A stretch of DNA of 64,000 bases from CAWFFV01 sp963814985 (GTDB lineage Bacteria; Chloroflexota; Ktedonobacteria; Ktedonobacterales; Ktedonobacteraceae): contig CAWFFV010000013.1 of assembly GCA_963814985.1 (NCBI GenBank), positions 310,001 to 374,000 on the forward strand, read 5' to 3'. The position numbers and the translations under genes were made by a program. Each line of letters starts with the position of its first letter. Position 1 is the first letter of the stretch. The notes under the pieces were generated by a model. That model worked only from the letters and a program-made list of their open reading frames with translations. It ran no database searches and was not told the DNA's origin. Positions 18,668-27,437 of this stretch are shown piece after piece.

Positions 18668-19408
18668 ATGCATGTCGCTATTTATCCTGATATCGACACC
18701 TTGAGTCACGAAGCTGCCAACTACGTGGTACGCATCGCTAGCAAGTCTATTGCCACTCATGGGCGTTTTACCATAGCACTCTCAGGAGGTTCTACACCCA
18801 GAAAGCTCTACAGCCTCCTGGGGGATGAACCATATCAGAGCCAGATCGATTGGGCATTGGTGGAAATATTTTGGTCTGATGAACGCTGTGTACCACCAGA
18901 GAGTGAAGACAGTAACTATCGAATGGCTCAGGAGGCTCTGCTTAACAAGGTACCAATCCCTCCCAGCCAGATTTACCGTATGCCTGCGGACTATGATGAC
19001 CGCGATGCTGCATCCTACGCATATACACTGGATATGCAGCAGACTTTTGGCACTGATAGTATTCCTAGCTTCGACCTGGTTCAGTTGGGAATGGGACCTG
19101 AAGGGCATACAGCTTCTCTTTTCCCACACCAACCCTCTCTCAAAGAGCTGCAACGTCTGGTCATGCCAGTCATGGTACCAAAGCCACCACCACCACGCCT
19201 GACCTTTACTCCCCGTCTCCTAAATGCTGCCACCCACATCCTCTTCCTGGTCACAGGGGCCGAGAAGCAAGATGCGGTACAGGCTGTTCTGGAAGGCGAG
19301 TATCAACCCGATGAATATCCTGCACAAATCATACGTCCCACTAAAGGTGAAACCACCTGGATGCTTGACGCGGCGGCAGCGGGTAAGTTAAACCAGCATC
19401 AAGGGTGA
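18668..19408 (+). CDS. pgl: 6-phosphogluconolactonase
   Basis: Hydrolyses 6-phosphoglucono-1,5-lactone. At 246 aa it is a DevB/Pgl-type (NagB-fold) enzyme with ALSGGSTPRKLY, EIFWSDERCVPPESEDSNY and LGMGPEGHTASLFP, all signature segments. The start is supported by AGGAG 8 nt upstream. It closes the zwf-opcA-pgl segment of the pentose phosphate cluster. A TATAAT-like sequence overlaps its stop codon but lacks a convincing -35 box. Confidence 0.95.
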   Translation: MHVAIYPDIDTLSHEAANYVVRIASKSIATHGRFTIALSGGSTPRKLYSLLGDEPYQSQIDWALVEIFWSDERCVPPESEDSNYRMAQEALLNKVPIPPSQIYRMPADYDDRDAASYAYTLDMQQTFGTDSIPSFDLVQLGMGPEGHTASLFPHQPSLKELQRLVMPVMVPKPPPPRLTFTPRLLNAATHILFLVTGAEKQDAVQAVLEGEYQPDEYPAQIIRPTKGETTWMLDAAAAGKLNQHQG

Positions 19409-19468
19409 TATAATGCAGGGGGACCACTCTGGTCCTGTCCTTTGCTATCTCATACAAGGTGGTGAGCT

Positions 19469-19822
19469 ATGGAAGATCTGACACAGTTTAAATGCGAAGC
19501 ATGCCACAGAGGCGCACCAACGGTGACCAATGAAGAGAGCGCAGTGTTTCAGCAACAGGTGCCTCAATGGACGATAGTAGAGCGCGATGGCATCAAACGC
19601 CTTGAGCGCACCTTTACGTTCAAGAACTTTGTCGATGCTCTGGCTTTCACCAATAAGATTGGAGAGATTGCCGAAGAAGAGGGCCACCATCCTGCGCTTC
19701 TGACAGAATGGGGAACGGTGACCGTGACATGGTGGACGCATAAAATAAAGGGGTTGCACCGCAACGATTTTATTATGGCAGCAAAGACCGACCAGGCATA
19801 CCCTTCTTTTACCGCTCAATAA
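19469..19822 (+). CDS. Pterin-4a-carbinolamine dehydratase
   Basis: Small (117 aa) PhhB/PCD-family protein that dehydrates 4a-hydroxytetrahydropterin. Residues EEEGHHPALLTEWGTVTVTW and the downstream THKIKGL contain the conserved His-His-Pro and Thr-His catalytic region. An N-terminal extension of about 30 residues with a CEAC motif precedes the core; its role is unclear. No aromatic amino acid hydroxylase is nearby, so the enzyme may serve another pterin or be a moonlighting factor. The 3' end overlaps the convergent ispF by 14 nt. Confidence 0.85.
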   Translation: MEDLTQFKCEACHRGAPTVTNEESAVFQQQVPQWTIVERDGIKRLERTFTFKNFVDALAFTNKIGEIAEEEGHHPALLTEWGTVTVTWWTHKIKGLHRNDFIMAAKTDQAYPSFTAQ

Positions 19823-20286
19823 GCGCTACAGCATAACAGGCAATCCCTTCACGGCGTCCCGCAAAACCTAGCCCATCGGTGGTGGTAGCCTTCACACTCA
19901 CTTGCTCTTTATCTAAGTGCAAGTGTTCAGCCAGATGGGTACGCATAGCTTGCACATAGGGAACCAGCCTGGGACGTTCGGCAACAATAGTGATATCGAC
20001 ATTCCCAATGGTCCATTGGTTATGGAGAAGCAACTCATATGTATAGTCAAGGAAGACCGCACTTGGTCTGGTCTTTCCAGCGTGCCTCATTAGAAGGAAA
20101 ATGTGTCCCAATATCACCAAGAGCAGCAGCACCAAGTAGAGCATCAACGACGGCATGAATAACGGCATCCGCATCAGAGTGACCTGAAAGCCCATATTCA
20201 AAAGGAATAGTGATGCCTCCCAAGACTAATGGACGCCCCAGAGTGAAAGCATGAACGTCGTAACCAGAACCAACACGTATTTTCAT
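19809..20286 (-). CDS. ispF: 2-C-methyl-D-erythritol 2,4-cyclodiphosphate synthase (one frameshift)
   Basis: Non-mevalonate isoprenoid pathway enzyme. N-terminal residues show GYDVHAF (metal-binding Asp-x-His), GLSGHSDADAVIHAVVDALL and ALGDIGTHFP. A single indel near 20060 moves the frame, after which the normal C-terminus follows: GNVDITIVAERPRL, VSVKATTTDGLGFAGRREGI and CYAVAL. The combined length, about 158 aa, is standard. The ATG at 20286 overlaps the last base of ispD, indicating coupling with ispD upstream on the same strand. The frameshift is probably a sequence error because both halves are fully conserved. Confidence 0.88.
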
Positions 20287-20996
20287 CAGGGAATATATCC
20301 TTGTATGAGTGTTTCAGCAAGCAATAAATCTTCTTGCGTTGTAATCCTAATATTAGTATACGAACCAGGGAAAATAGTCACTTGTTGTCCCATACGCTTG
20401 AGCAGAGTAATATCATTGATCACATCTTCCTGTGCAAAAGGAAAATGATGGGCTTGATAGATGAGGGGAAAGGAAAAAACCTGTGGAGTTTGAACGGTCC
20501 AGAGGAGTGATCGATCAAGTGTGGTACTTATCTGCCCTTGAGATACTTGCTTGATGGTCTCTTTGACGGGAACAGCCGCTATTGCCGCCTGGTGTTCCTG
20601 TGCCGCTTGCAGGCCCGCCTCCAACATTGCAGGAGTGACAAATGGACGTGCCCCATCATGAATTATCACCCAGCGGCAGTCAGGAGAGAGATTTGCTAGA
20701 GTATCGAGTCCTTTACGTACAGAGTCTTGTCTACGAACACCACCCGTAACGACAGTAACAACTTTCTGCCAGTGTTCACGTTTGCAGAGATTGGTGGCAT
20801 CCACAAGGCACTCGACACTTGTCACAAGCACAATGGTTTCGATTAAAGAAGAGTGTTCAAATACGTCAACGGTGCGTGCCAGGATGAGACGTCCGGCAAT
20901 TGGTGTCCATAGCTTATCACACCGTGCACCAATAGCGACAATAATGGCGGCTGATTTATCTTGCATATACAGTACTGGGAAGGCGTTTATGCCCAC
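20286..20996 (-). CDS. ispD: 2-C-methyl-D-erythritol 4-phosphate cytidylyltransferase
   Basis: Transfers CMP from CTP to MEP. Recognisable segments are VVTGGVRRQDSVRKGLDTL, VIIHDGARPFVTPAML, AAVPVKETIKQV and RSLLWTVQTPQVF, all diagnostic of IspD. The N-terminal CTP loop is unusual: AIIVAIGARCDKLW is about five residues shorter than the usual Ala-Ala-Gly-x-x-x-Arg-Met loop, although the Arg and the catalytic-region Lys remain. The longest frame starts with GTG at 20996 directly against an AGGAGG box; ATG at 20966 is an alternative. It overlaps ispF by one base and follows the PIN/TRAM gene. Confidence 0.88.
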   Translation of the reverse strand: MGINAFPVLYMQDKSAAIIVAIGARCDKLWTPIAGRLILARTVDVFEHSSLIETIVLVTSVECLVDATNLCKREHWQKVVTVVTGGVRRQDSVRKGLDTLANLSPDCRWVIIHDGARPFVTPAMLEAGLQAAQEHQAAIAAVPVKETIKQVSQGQISTTLDRSLLWTVQTPQVFSFPLIYQAHHFPFAQEDVINDITLLKRMGQQVTIFPGSYTNIRITTQEDLLLAETLIQGYIP

Positions 20997-21022
20997 CCTC
21001 CTTAAGAAATGCTGCTACAGTT

Positions 21023-22228
21023 TCAAATCTGTTTCTGTTTAGACGATTGAGGTGAGGGAGACACAGCATTTCCCTGTTTGGGATGAGCAAAGATCATCCG
21101 TCCAGCGACAGTTTGTAGGACGCGCGTCACTGTTACCTCAATCGTCGTACTCATAAACTGCCGTCCATTCTCAACAACAATCATTGTCCCATCATCCAGG
21201 TAACCCACTCCCTGGCCGAGTTCTTTCCCATCTTGCATAATTTTAATGTGAATATCTTCTCCTGGCAAGAGGACCGGTTTAATGGCATTCGCCAGCTCAT
21301 TGATATTGAGGACTTTGACACCCTGTAACTCTGCAACACGATTGAGGTTGAAATCATTAGTAATGATAGGGCAGTGTAAATTTCTTGCCATCTTGACAAG
21401 CTTACCATCGACATCTGCGATGCCTTCTATATCATCGTCAATAATATCAATAGGAACCGTAGCATCCTTCTGCAAGCGATTGAGTATCTCCAGGCCGCGA
21501 CGTCCCCGGTTACGTCGCATGGTGTCAGCAGAGTCGGCAATATGTTGGAGTTCATTCAACACAAAGCGAGGAACGACCAGGACACCTGAGATAAAGCCTG
21601 TCTGACTAATATCAGCAATACGTCCATCGATGATCGTACTGGTATCGAGGAGTATCTGTGTGACCGGTTGAATTTGTACCTGTGTACCCTGTGTGACAGG
21701 CTCATTTTCGCGGTCTCGCTCCTTTCTGCGCTCGCGATCCCTCCGATCATGATCCCGATCATGATCTTTCTCTCGTTCGTCGTCGCGGTCCCGTTCGCGT
21801 CTTCGTCGTACCAGTGCCTCATGGAGAAGATGTGCAATATCACTTTTGCGCAGAACCGCAACAGCCACGCCCAGGTAACCAAAGAGAACAGCCCCAACAA
21901 AGGGAAGCACTTTCCCCCAATTGTCGGGTAAATTTGCTAACGGGATTGCCAGAAGTGCTGAAATGATAAGTCCAATCGTTAGTCCGATAGCCGCAGCAAC
22001 CAGATCACTGGCAGCAGCACCACGGATTCTGTCGCGCACCCACAAAAACGGAACGACAGTGATATAAGGGGTGATAATAAAAGCTATAATGCCGCCAGTG
22101 ATTGCAATTGCAATGATCCACTCCCACCCAAGGTTTTTGGGAACTGCATGATCAAACAAAAAAACACTAACCACAGTGACAATGGCAAGAAGACACCCAA
22201 CGATGCGGGCAATAGTATTAACAAACAT
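21023..22228 (-). CDS. Membrane-anchored PIN/TRAM-domain protein (YacL-like)
   Basis: Predicted membrane ribonuclease-like protein of the YacL family. The start at 22228 (MFVNTIARIVG) is chosen because GGAGG lies about 8 nt upstream; a longer frame begins at 22339. Four hydrophobic segments occupy about residues 5-135. An extraordinary Arg/Asp/Glu/His-rich linker follows (e.g. RDDEREKDHDRDHDRRDRER). The PIN domain begins with ILLDTSTIIDGRIADI and has acidic residues in DVDGKLVKMA and ITNDFNLNRVA. A C-terminal TRAM domain contains GQGVGYLDDGTMIVVENGR. The order clpC-radA-(this)-ispD-ispF matches Bacillus yacL synteny. The RNA or nucleic-acid target is unknown. Confidence 0.85.
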   Translation of the reverse strand: MFVNTIARIVGCLLAIVTVVSVFLFDHAVPKNLGWEWIIAIAITGGIIAFIITPYITVVPFLWVRDRIRGAAASDLVAAAIGLTIGLIISALLAIPLANLPDNWGKVLPFVGAVLFGYLGVAVAVLRKSDIAHLLHEALVRRRRERDRDDEREKDHDRDHDRRDRERRKERDRENEPVTQGTQVQIQPVTQILLDTSTIIDGRIADISQTGFISGVLVVPRFVLNELQHIADSADTMRRNRGRRGLEILNRLQKDATVPIDIIDDDIEGIADVDGKLVKMARNLHCPIITNDFNLNRVAELQGVKVLNINELANAIKPVLLPGEDIHIKIMQDGKELGQGVGYLDDGTMIVVENGRQFMSTTIEVTVTRVLQTVAGRMIFAHPKQGNAVSPSPQSSKQKQI

Positions 22229-22429
22229 CCCTGCATCCTCCAAAGCAGTGCACCCGTAAAGTGCGGATATACTCAGAGGGCCACATGTAGTGATATGCGC
22301 AGGCAAGGTCAGTGATAAAAACAAGAATGATAATTGCAAAAATGTTGTCGCCCAACCTGCTATCCCAAAAACGTGATCGTGAGTAATAAAATCTTCATTG
22401 TCGAATATGCAGTATACATCTTTCCTGCA

Positions 22430-22600
22430 TAAAAATCAATAGTTGCGTCTTTTTCCTCTGGCTTCGCAAAAGACTTTTTTTGCCGTCTTTGGCGGCCTGA
22501 GAGGGAGAGAGTTGAGCGAGGACGCCTCGCGCTTCGGTCAGGGGCTTTGCCCCCAACTCCCCATTCAGCAACTTTTGAGAAACCTTCCTTTCGTTGTTAC
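22430..22600. repeat. GC-rich hairpin-containing intergenic segment
   Basis: Between the PIN/TRAM gene and radA, containing short inverted repeats such as GGGGCTTTGCCCC and GACGCCTCGCGC plus poly-T/poly-A stretches. In style it resembles the hairpin element at 36911-37155 but no full-length terminal repeats were found. In Bacillus this position is occupied by disA. Confidence 0.4.
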
Positions 22601-24012
22601 TAGTGTAAAGCAATTTCCAGGGCAACCGCAAGTGAACTTGCGGTCAGTATCTTGAAATCTTCCGGCAGTCCTGCTTCCTCCAACTCTGCCCGCACACGTG
22701 CACCTCTACCTGCACTGGGGACGATGCAGCGTTTGAATCCCAGTTTTGCAGCTTCGCGTACACGGAGCGTTAAACGGCTAACCGCACGTAGTTCACCTGA
22801 AAGACCAACCTCACCTATCAATACCATATCGGACGGAATGTTTTTCTCACGATAGCTAGAGGCAATAGCTGCTGCCACCCCTAAATCGATTGATGGTTCC
22901 TCCAGGGTAAATCCTCCCACAACATTAGCATAAACATCGTGATTGCCTACAGCCAGGCCAACGCGCTTAGTCAAAACGGCAAGGAGCATCAAGAGACGAT
23001 TATGCTCAATACCACTGGTAGTGCAACGTGCATTTCCAAAATTACTAGGAGTTATCAGAGCTTGCACCTCCACTAACAGGGGTCGCGTACCTTCCATACT
23101 GACTACAACAGCTGAGCCTGTCGCCTCAGCCGCACGATCTGCCAGAAAGACCGCAGAAGGATTAGCTACCTCCAACAAACCTTCGCCTTGCATCTCAAAA
23201 ACACCGACTTCGTGGGTAGCCCCAAAGCGATTCTTTACCCCTCTCAGTAATCGATAGGAGTGGTAACGCTCACCTTCGAGATAGAGTACAGCATCAGCAA
23301 TATGCTCTAACGCCTTTGGGCCAGCAACAGTTCCCTCTTTCGTCACGTGCCCAATGACAAAAATAGGAATATGGGTATGTTTAGCCAGCTGCATAAGCTG
23401 TAGAGTACATTCACGGACCTGACTCATGCTGCCGGGAGCCGCTGTCAGATGACTGGAAAGCACCGTTTGTATCGAATCAACGATGACAAGGGCAGGTTTG
23501 AGACGATTTACAGCTTCAGCAATCACATCAAGCTCAATGGCAGCGAGCAGATAAAGCCGTTCCCCTGTAATTTCCAGGCGCTCAGCACGCATCTTGACCT
23601 GTTCAATTGACTCCTCCCCTGACACATAGAGGACAGGACCAACATCTTTGGCAATCGCGCCTGAAACCTGAAGTAGGAGCGTAGATTTACCAATACCCGG
23701 TTCACCACCAATCAGGATCAGTGAGCCAGCGACCAGACCGCCACCCAGCACACGATTCATCTCTGGATAACCAACGGAAATGCGCGACTGTACCAGCGGT
23801 TTGATATTAGGAAGTACGACCGGGACTTGCGTCCCTTGCGCAAGGGACGAGTTCCCTAACAGAATCTGACGACGTTGTTGAGCAGGATTTTGTGGAACAT
23901 CCGTCACTTCTTCCAGCGTATTCCATGCTCCACAATCAGGGCATTTACCCATCCATTTACTGTGTTCACCACCACATTGCTGGCAGATATATTTTGTGCG
24001 TAGTTTTGCCAT
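22600..24012 (-). CDS. radA: DNA repair protein RadA (Sms)
   Basis: Branch-migration ATPase acting in recombination. The 470-aa protein has an N-terminal zinc finger (CQQCGGEHSKWMGKCPDCG), a RecA-like core with Walker A GGEPGIGKSTLL, the RadA-specific KNRFG motif, and a C-terminal Lon-protease-like domain (EPSIDLGVAAAIASS, LIGEVGLSGELRAV). It is encoded 125 nt downstream of clpC on the minus strand, the clpC-radA pairing common in Firmicutes and Chloroflexi. A TTG codon directly precedes the chosen ATG. Complete and undamaged. Confidence 0.95.
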   Translation of the reverse strand: MAKLRTKYICQQCGGEHSKWMGKCPDCGAWNTLEEVTDVPQNPAQQRRQILLGNSSLAQGTQVPVVLPNIKPLVQSRISVGYPEMNRVLGGGLVAGSLILIGGEPGIGKSTLLLQVSGAIAKDVGPVLYVSGEESIEQVKMRAERLEITGERLYLLAAIELDVIAEAVNRLKPALVIVDSIQTVLSSHLTAAPGSMSQVRECTLQLMQLAKHTHIPIFVIGHVTKEGTVAGPKALEHIADAVLYLEGERYHSYRLLRGVKNRFGATHEVGVFEMQGEGLLEVANPSAVFLADRAAEATGSAVVVSMEGTRPLLVEVQALITPSNFGNARCTTSGIEHNRLLMLLAVLTKRVGLAVGNHDVYANVVGGFTLEEPSIDLGVAAAIASSYREKNIPSDMVLIGEVGLSGELRAVSRLTLRVREAAKLGFKRCIVPSAGRGARVRAELEEAGLPEDFKILTASSLAVALEIALH

Positions 24013-24098
24013 CAAAAGCTGCTATCTATTCTGGAGAGAATTCATAGAGACCTGGTTTACACCAGGGGGAGGCACACGCAATGACAGATCAAGATAAG

Positions 24099-24127
24099 GA
24101 GGGGGCATGAGCTTTTCACGCCCCCTG
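24099..24127 (-). terminator. Hairpin between clpC and radA
   Basis: GGGGGC (24101-24106) pairs with GCCCCC (24120-24125) just after the clpC stop. A T-run on the minus-strand exit side is lacking, so termination is uncertain; it might be an attenuator or processing stem. Confidence 0.3.
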
Positions 24128-24136
24128 TGATAACGC

Positions 24137-26668
24137 CTATACGTCACTACTGCTGGCACTCCCCTCACCACCAGCCGAGAGGGCTGCTTCAGGGGTTGCC
24201 GGTGCAGGCAACTGTTCAATACGATTACGGACCTGTAAAACGAGATTATCCTCAATAACAACAGCTTCTACCAGATCACCAGGATGGAACTTACCATCCA
24301 ACAGGCCTTCTGCCAGCGGATCTTCAACCATCCTTTGAATGGTGCGGCGCAATGGACGAGCACCATACTGAGGATCAAAGCCCTTTTCAATCAAGAAGTC
24401 CTTGGAAACCTGGGGCGCAACCAGTTCTATTTGCTGTTCGGTCAACTGTGTACGCACACGATTCAGCAAGAGATCAACGATGGAATACATCTCTTCCATA
24501 CGCAGGGAATGGAAAACGATGACCTCATCAATACGGTTTAAGAACTCTGGCTTGAAGGTATTCTTCAGTTCACCGAGCACCTTACCCTTCATGCTCTCAT
24601 ATTCGGTCTGACTGGCCTTGGCCTTGTCCTTCGACTGTTTAAAGCCAATGGACGCTTCCTTGTTCAGCAAGGCAGCACCGACGTTTGAAGTCATAATGAT
24701 AATGGTGTTACGGAAGTCCACTGTACGACCCTTGGCGTCTGTCAACTTGCCATCTTCCAGAATCTGGAGCAGCATATTAAAGACATCCGGGTGCGCCTTT
24801 TCGATTTCGTCGAGCAGGATCACACTATAGGACTTGCGGCGTACAGCCTCAGTTAACTGACCACCTTCCTCATAACCGACATATCCAGGAGGCGCACCAA
24901 CCAGACGAGCTGCCGCATGACGCTCCATGAACTCTGACATATCGATCTTGATGAGTGCCTCTTCACTGCCAAACATGAACTCGGCAAGTGCCCGTGCCAG
25001 TTCTGTTTTACCAACACCTGTAGGTCCCATAAAGATGAATGATCCAATCGGACGCTTGGGATCTTTCAGACCAGCACGTGCACGGCGAACGGCACGGGCA
25101 ATTTTCTCAATGGCCTCGTTTTGACCAATCACGCGCGCATGGAGGGCATCCTCCATCTGGAGCAGTCGTTGTGACTCCTCCTGAGCAATACGCATGACAG
25201 GAATACCAGTCCACATCGAAACAATTTGCGCGATCTCTTCTTCACCAACAGTCGGCTTATCGCTACCACGCTCTTTCTGCCAGCCAGATTCCAGCTTGGC
25301 AATACGATCACGCAATTTAACTTCGCGGTCACGTAACTCCGCAGCCAGCTCATACTCCTGCTGTTGAATTGCAGCTTCCTTCTCACGCAGTACTGATTCC
25401 AGTCCCTTCATAGCCTCTTTGAGGTTAAGAGGGGCCAGAGAGTTCTGCATACGAACACGACTTGATGCCTCGTCAATCAGGTCAATGGCCTTATCAGGCA
25501 TGAAGCGATCTGTAATATAGCGACTTGCCATATCAGTAGCAGCCTTGAGTGCTTCATCGGTAATGATCAGACGATGGTGTTGCTCATAGCGTTCGCGGAT
25601 ACCCTTGAGGATCTCAATGGTCTCCTCGACCGATGGCTCACGGACGATCACTTCCTGGAAACGGCGCTGCAGGGCCGCGTCACGCTCAATATACTTGCGG
25701 TATTCATCAAGCGTCGTGGCACCAATACACTGTAATTCGCCACGTGCCAGTGCTGGTTTCAGGATATTCGCGGCATCAACAGCGCCCTCTGCGGCACCAG
25801 CACCGACAAGTGTATGCACCTCATCGATAAAGATGATGCAGTCACGACTATTGCGAATTTCCTCGATAATCTTCTTTAAACGCTCTTCAAACTCACCACG
25901 ATACTTGGTACCTGCAACCAGGGAACCAACATCGAGGGTCAGCAGACGCTTGCCCGCCAGCGTCTCGGGCACTTCACCTGCAATCAGGCGTTGCGCCAAT
26001 CCCTCTACGATAGCAGTTTTACCAACACCAGGCTCACCAATGAGAGCTGGATTATTCTTGTTACGTCGAGAAAGAATTTGGATGACGCGCTCAATTTCTT
26101 GATGGCGACCAATGACGGGATCCAGTGTACCAGCACGAGCAGCGGCGGTCAAGTCGATGCCCATCTGGTCAATGGTAGGAGTCTTCGAGTGCTTGGCATC
26201 ACGTTCATGCGATGCACCAGATTGGCTGAGTACCTGAATAGTTTGTGTGCGGACCTTCTCAAGGTTTACCCCCAGGCTTTCCAAGACACCAGCCGCGATG
26301 CCTTCGCCCTCACGCACCAACCCCAATAAGAGATGTTCTGTCCCAATATAGTGATAATTCAGGCGACGAGCTTCATCAACAGCAAGCTCAATCACCTTCT
26401 TGGCACGTGGAGTCAGACCGATCTCACCAAGGACTATGCGGTCTCCACGACCAATAATAAATTCGACGGCGCTGCGAACTTTATTGAGTTCAACACCGAG
26501 ATTTGCCAGTACTTTTGCCGCAACACCTTCGCCTTCGCGTACAAGACCAAGCAGGAGATGTTCTGTCCCAATATAATTATGCTGGAAGCGCTGAGCTTCT
26601 TCCTGAGCAAGGCTTAAAACTTTCCTGGCCCGCTCTGTGAACTTGTCAAACCTATCTCTATCGTTCAC
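24137..26668 (-). CDS. clpC: ATP-dependent Clp protease ATP-binding subunit ClpC
   Basis: Hsp100 unfoldase feeding ClpP. The 843-aa protein has two N-terminal Clp-N repeats (each with YIGTEHLLLGLVREGEG), AAA-1 Walker A GEPGVGKTAIVEGLAQR, a middle UVR-like coiled coil (ELRDREVKLRDRIAKLE), and AAA-2 Walker A GPTGVGKTELARALA. The C-terminus (FDPQYGARPLRRTIQRMVED) is normal. GTG is the start, preceded at 8 nt by a G-rich AAAGGGGGG box. Its own promoter is visible upstream. The Firmicute partners ctsR, mcsA and mcsB are absent, so regulation and arginine-phosphate delivery must differ or be encoded elsewhere. Confidence 0.96.
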   Translation of the reverse strand: MNDRDRFDKFTERARKVLSLAQEEAQRFQHNYIGTEHLLLGLVREGEGVAAKVLANLGVELNKVRSAVEFIIGRGDRIVLGEIGLTPRAKKVIELAVDEARRLNYHYIGTEHLLLGLVREGEGIAAGVLESLGVNLEKVRTQTIQVLSQSGASHERDAKHSKTPTIDQMGIDLTAAARAGTLDPVIGRHQEIERVIQILSRRNKNNPALIGEPGVGKTAIVEGLAQRLIAGEVPETLAGKRLLTLDVGSLVAGTKYRGEFEERLKKIIEEIRNSRDCIIFIDEVHTLVGAGAAEGAVDAANILKPALARGELQCIGATTLDEYRKYIERDAALQRRFQEVIVREPSVEETIEILKGIRERYEQHHRLIITDEALKAATDMASRYITDRFMPDKAIDLIDEASSRVRMQNSLAPLNLKEAMKGLESVLREKEAAIQQQEYELAAELRDREVKLRDRIAKLESGWQKERGSDKPTVGEEEIAQIVSMWTGIPVMRIAQEESQRLLQMEDALHARVIGQNEAIEKIARAVRRARAGLKDPKRPIGSFIFMGPTGVGKTELARALAEFMFGSEEALIKIDMSEFMERHAAARLVGAPPGYVGYEEGGQLTEAVRRKSYSVILLDEIEKAHPDVFNMLLQILEDGKLTDAKGRTVDFRNTIIIMTSNVGAALLNKEASIGFKQSKDKAKASQTEYESMKGKVLGELKNTFKPEFLNRIDEVIVFHSLRMEEMYSIVDLLLNRVRTQLTEQQIELVAPQVSKDFLIEKGFDPQYGARPLRRTIQRMVEDPLAEGLLDGKFHPGDLVEAVVIEDNLVLQVRNRIEQLPAPATPEAALSAGGEGSASSSDV

Positions 26669-26745
26669 CTGTTTGTCACCCCCCTTTCACAGTGGCAGAG
26701 GGTGGAACCGAGCCCTCTGTGTCGCTCAGGTAAACCGTGTGATTC

Positions 26746-26774
26746 ATGATACAACACTCTTCATACAGCGTCAA
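26746..26774 (-). promoter_or_regulatory. Predicted clpC promoter
   Basis: On the minus strand: TTGACG (26774-26769), 17-nt spacer, TATCAT (26751-26746). The expected start of transcription is about 70 nt before the clpC GTG. No CIRCE inverted repeat was found near it. Confidence 0.55.
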
Positions 26775-27352
26775 GGATAACAACTGTAGCCTCCCGTCTG
26801 TCAATATACGCTCAATTACTTCTGACTGAGAAACAATTGACCTCTACACTGCTCTATCATCGCATATACGCAGTGGAGAGGTCGCGTGATCATCTGTTCA
26901 GGTACAACATGCCAGATAAGAATCAGCGAGGAAGTACATCGCGTGCGATATTTTTCCATCTTCTTTCGCTTTCCTCTTTAGTTCGTTCGCTCTCCTCTTG
27001 ACTCGTAACAGAGTTTTGACGATGCCTCAATGCTACTTGAATAACCTGAGTGCCTTGTATCGTAAAACGACCAACACCTCCCATTTTTTAAGTGGGTGAA
27101 TTGACCGCTCTATTTGTGCGCTCGTTCCTCCCAGGGAGATATTCTTCTATAACTCTTCTTATACAAAGCGCCTCCTACCCACTGCAGTGGATCTTCATCG
27201 AAAAATGCTTGTTAAGAAGAGTATATCATTTCAACTTGTGGGAAACAAGGCGTATTTAGCTAATCTTTCCGTTTGCTCCAAAGAACTACAGTCGACCTCC
27301 TACAAGCCAGTGTTCTCTATCTTCGTTTCGTCACGACGCTTCTCTGACATAA
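26775..27352. other. Intergenic region without recognisable gene
   Basis: About 580 bp between the clpC promoter and the rpsA terminator. It is AT-rich in part and contains pyrimidine-rich runs (TTTCGCTTTCCTCTTTAG). A 64-codon frame at 27187-27381 has no ribosome binding site and runs into the terminator hairpin, so it is not considered real. No repeat family or RNA was recognised. Confidence 0.5.
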
Positions 27353-27402
27353 GGAACCTCCAGGCCAGCCTACATAACTAGTAGACCTGGCCAGGAGGTT
27401 CC
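27353..27402 (-). terminator. Hairpin downstream of rpsA
   Basis: GGAACCTCCAGGCCAG at 27353 pairs with CTGGCCAGGAGGTTCC ending at 27402, an inverted repeat of about 16 bp with one mismatch, 36 nt beyond the rpsA stop on the minus strand. The U-tract is weak (TTATG), so it may also be an mRNA 3'-end stabiliser. Confidence 0.5.
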
Positions 27403-27437
27403 ATATCATCTATTCAGGTGCAATCGATGCAAACTTG

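Noticed and set aside
26669..26900. CIRCE or CtsR operator before clpC
   Set aside because: No TTAGCACTC-type inverted repeat or tandem GGTCAAANANRGTCAAA-like heptads were seen.
27187..27381. 64-codon frame on the plus strand near rpsA
   Set aside because: No ribosome binding site, no recognisable protein features, and its end runs through the terminator hairpin.
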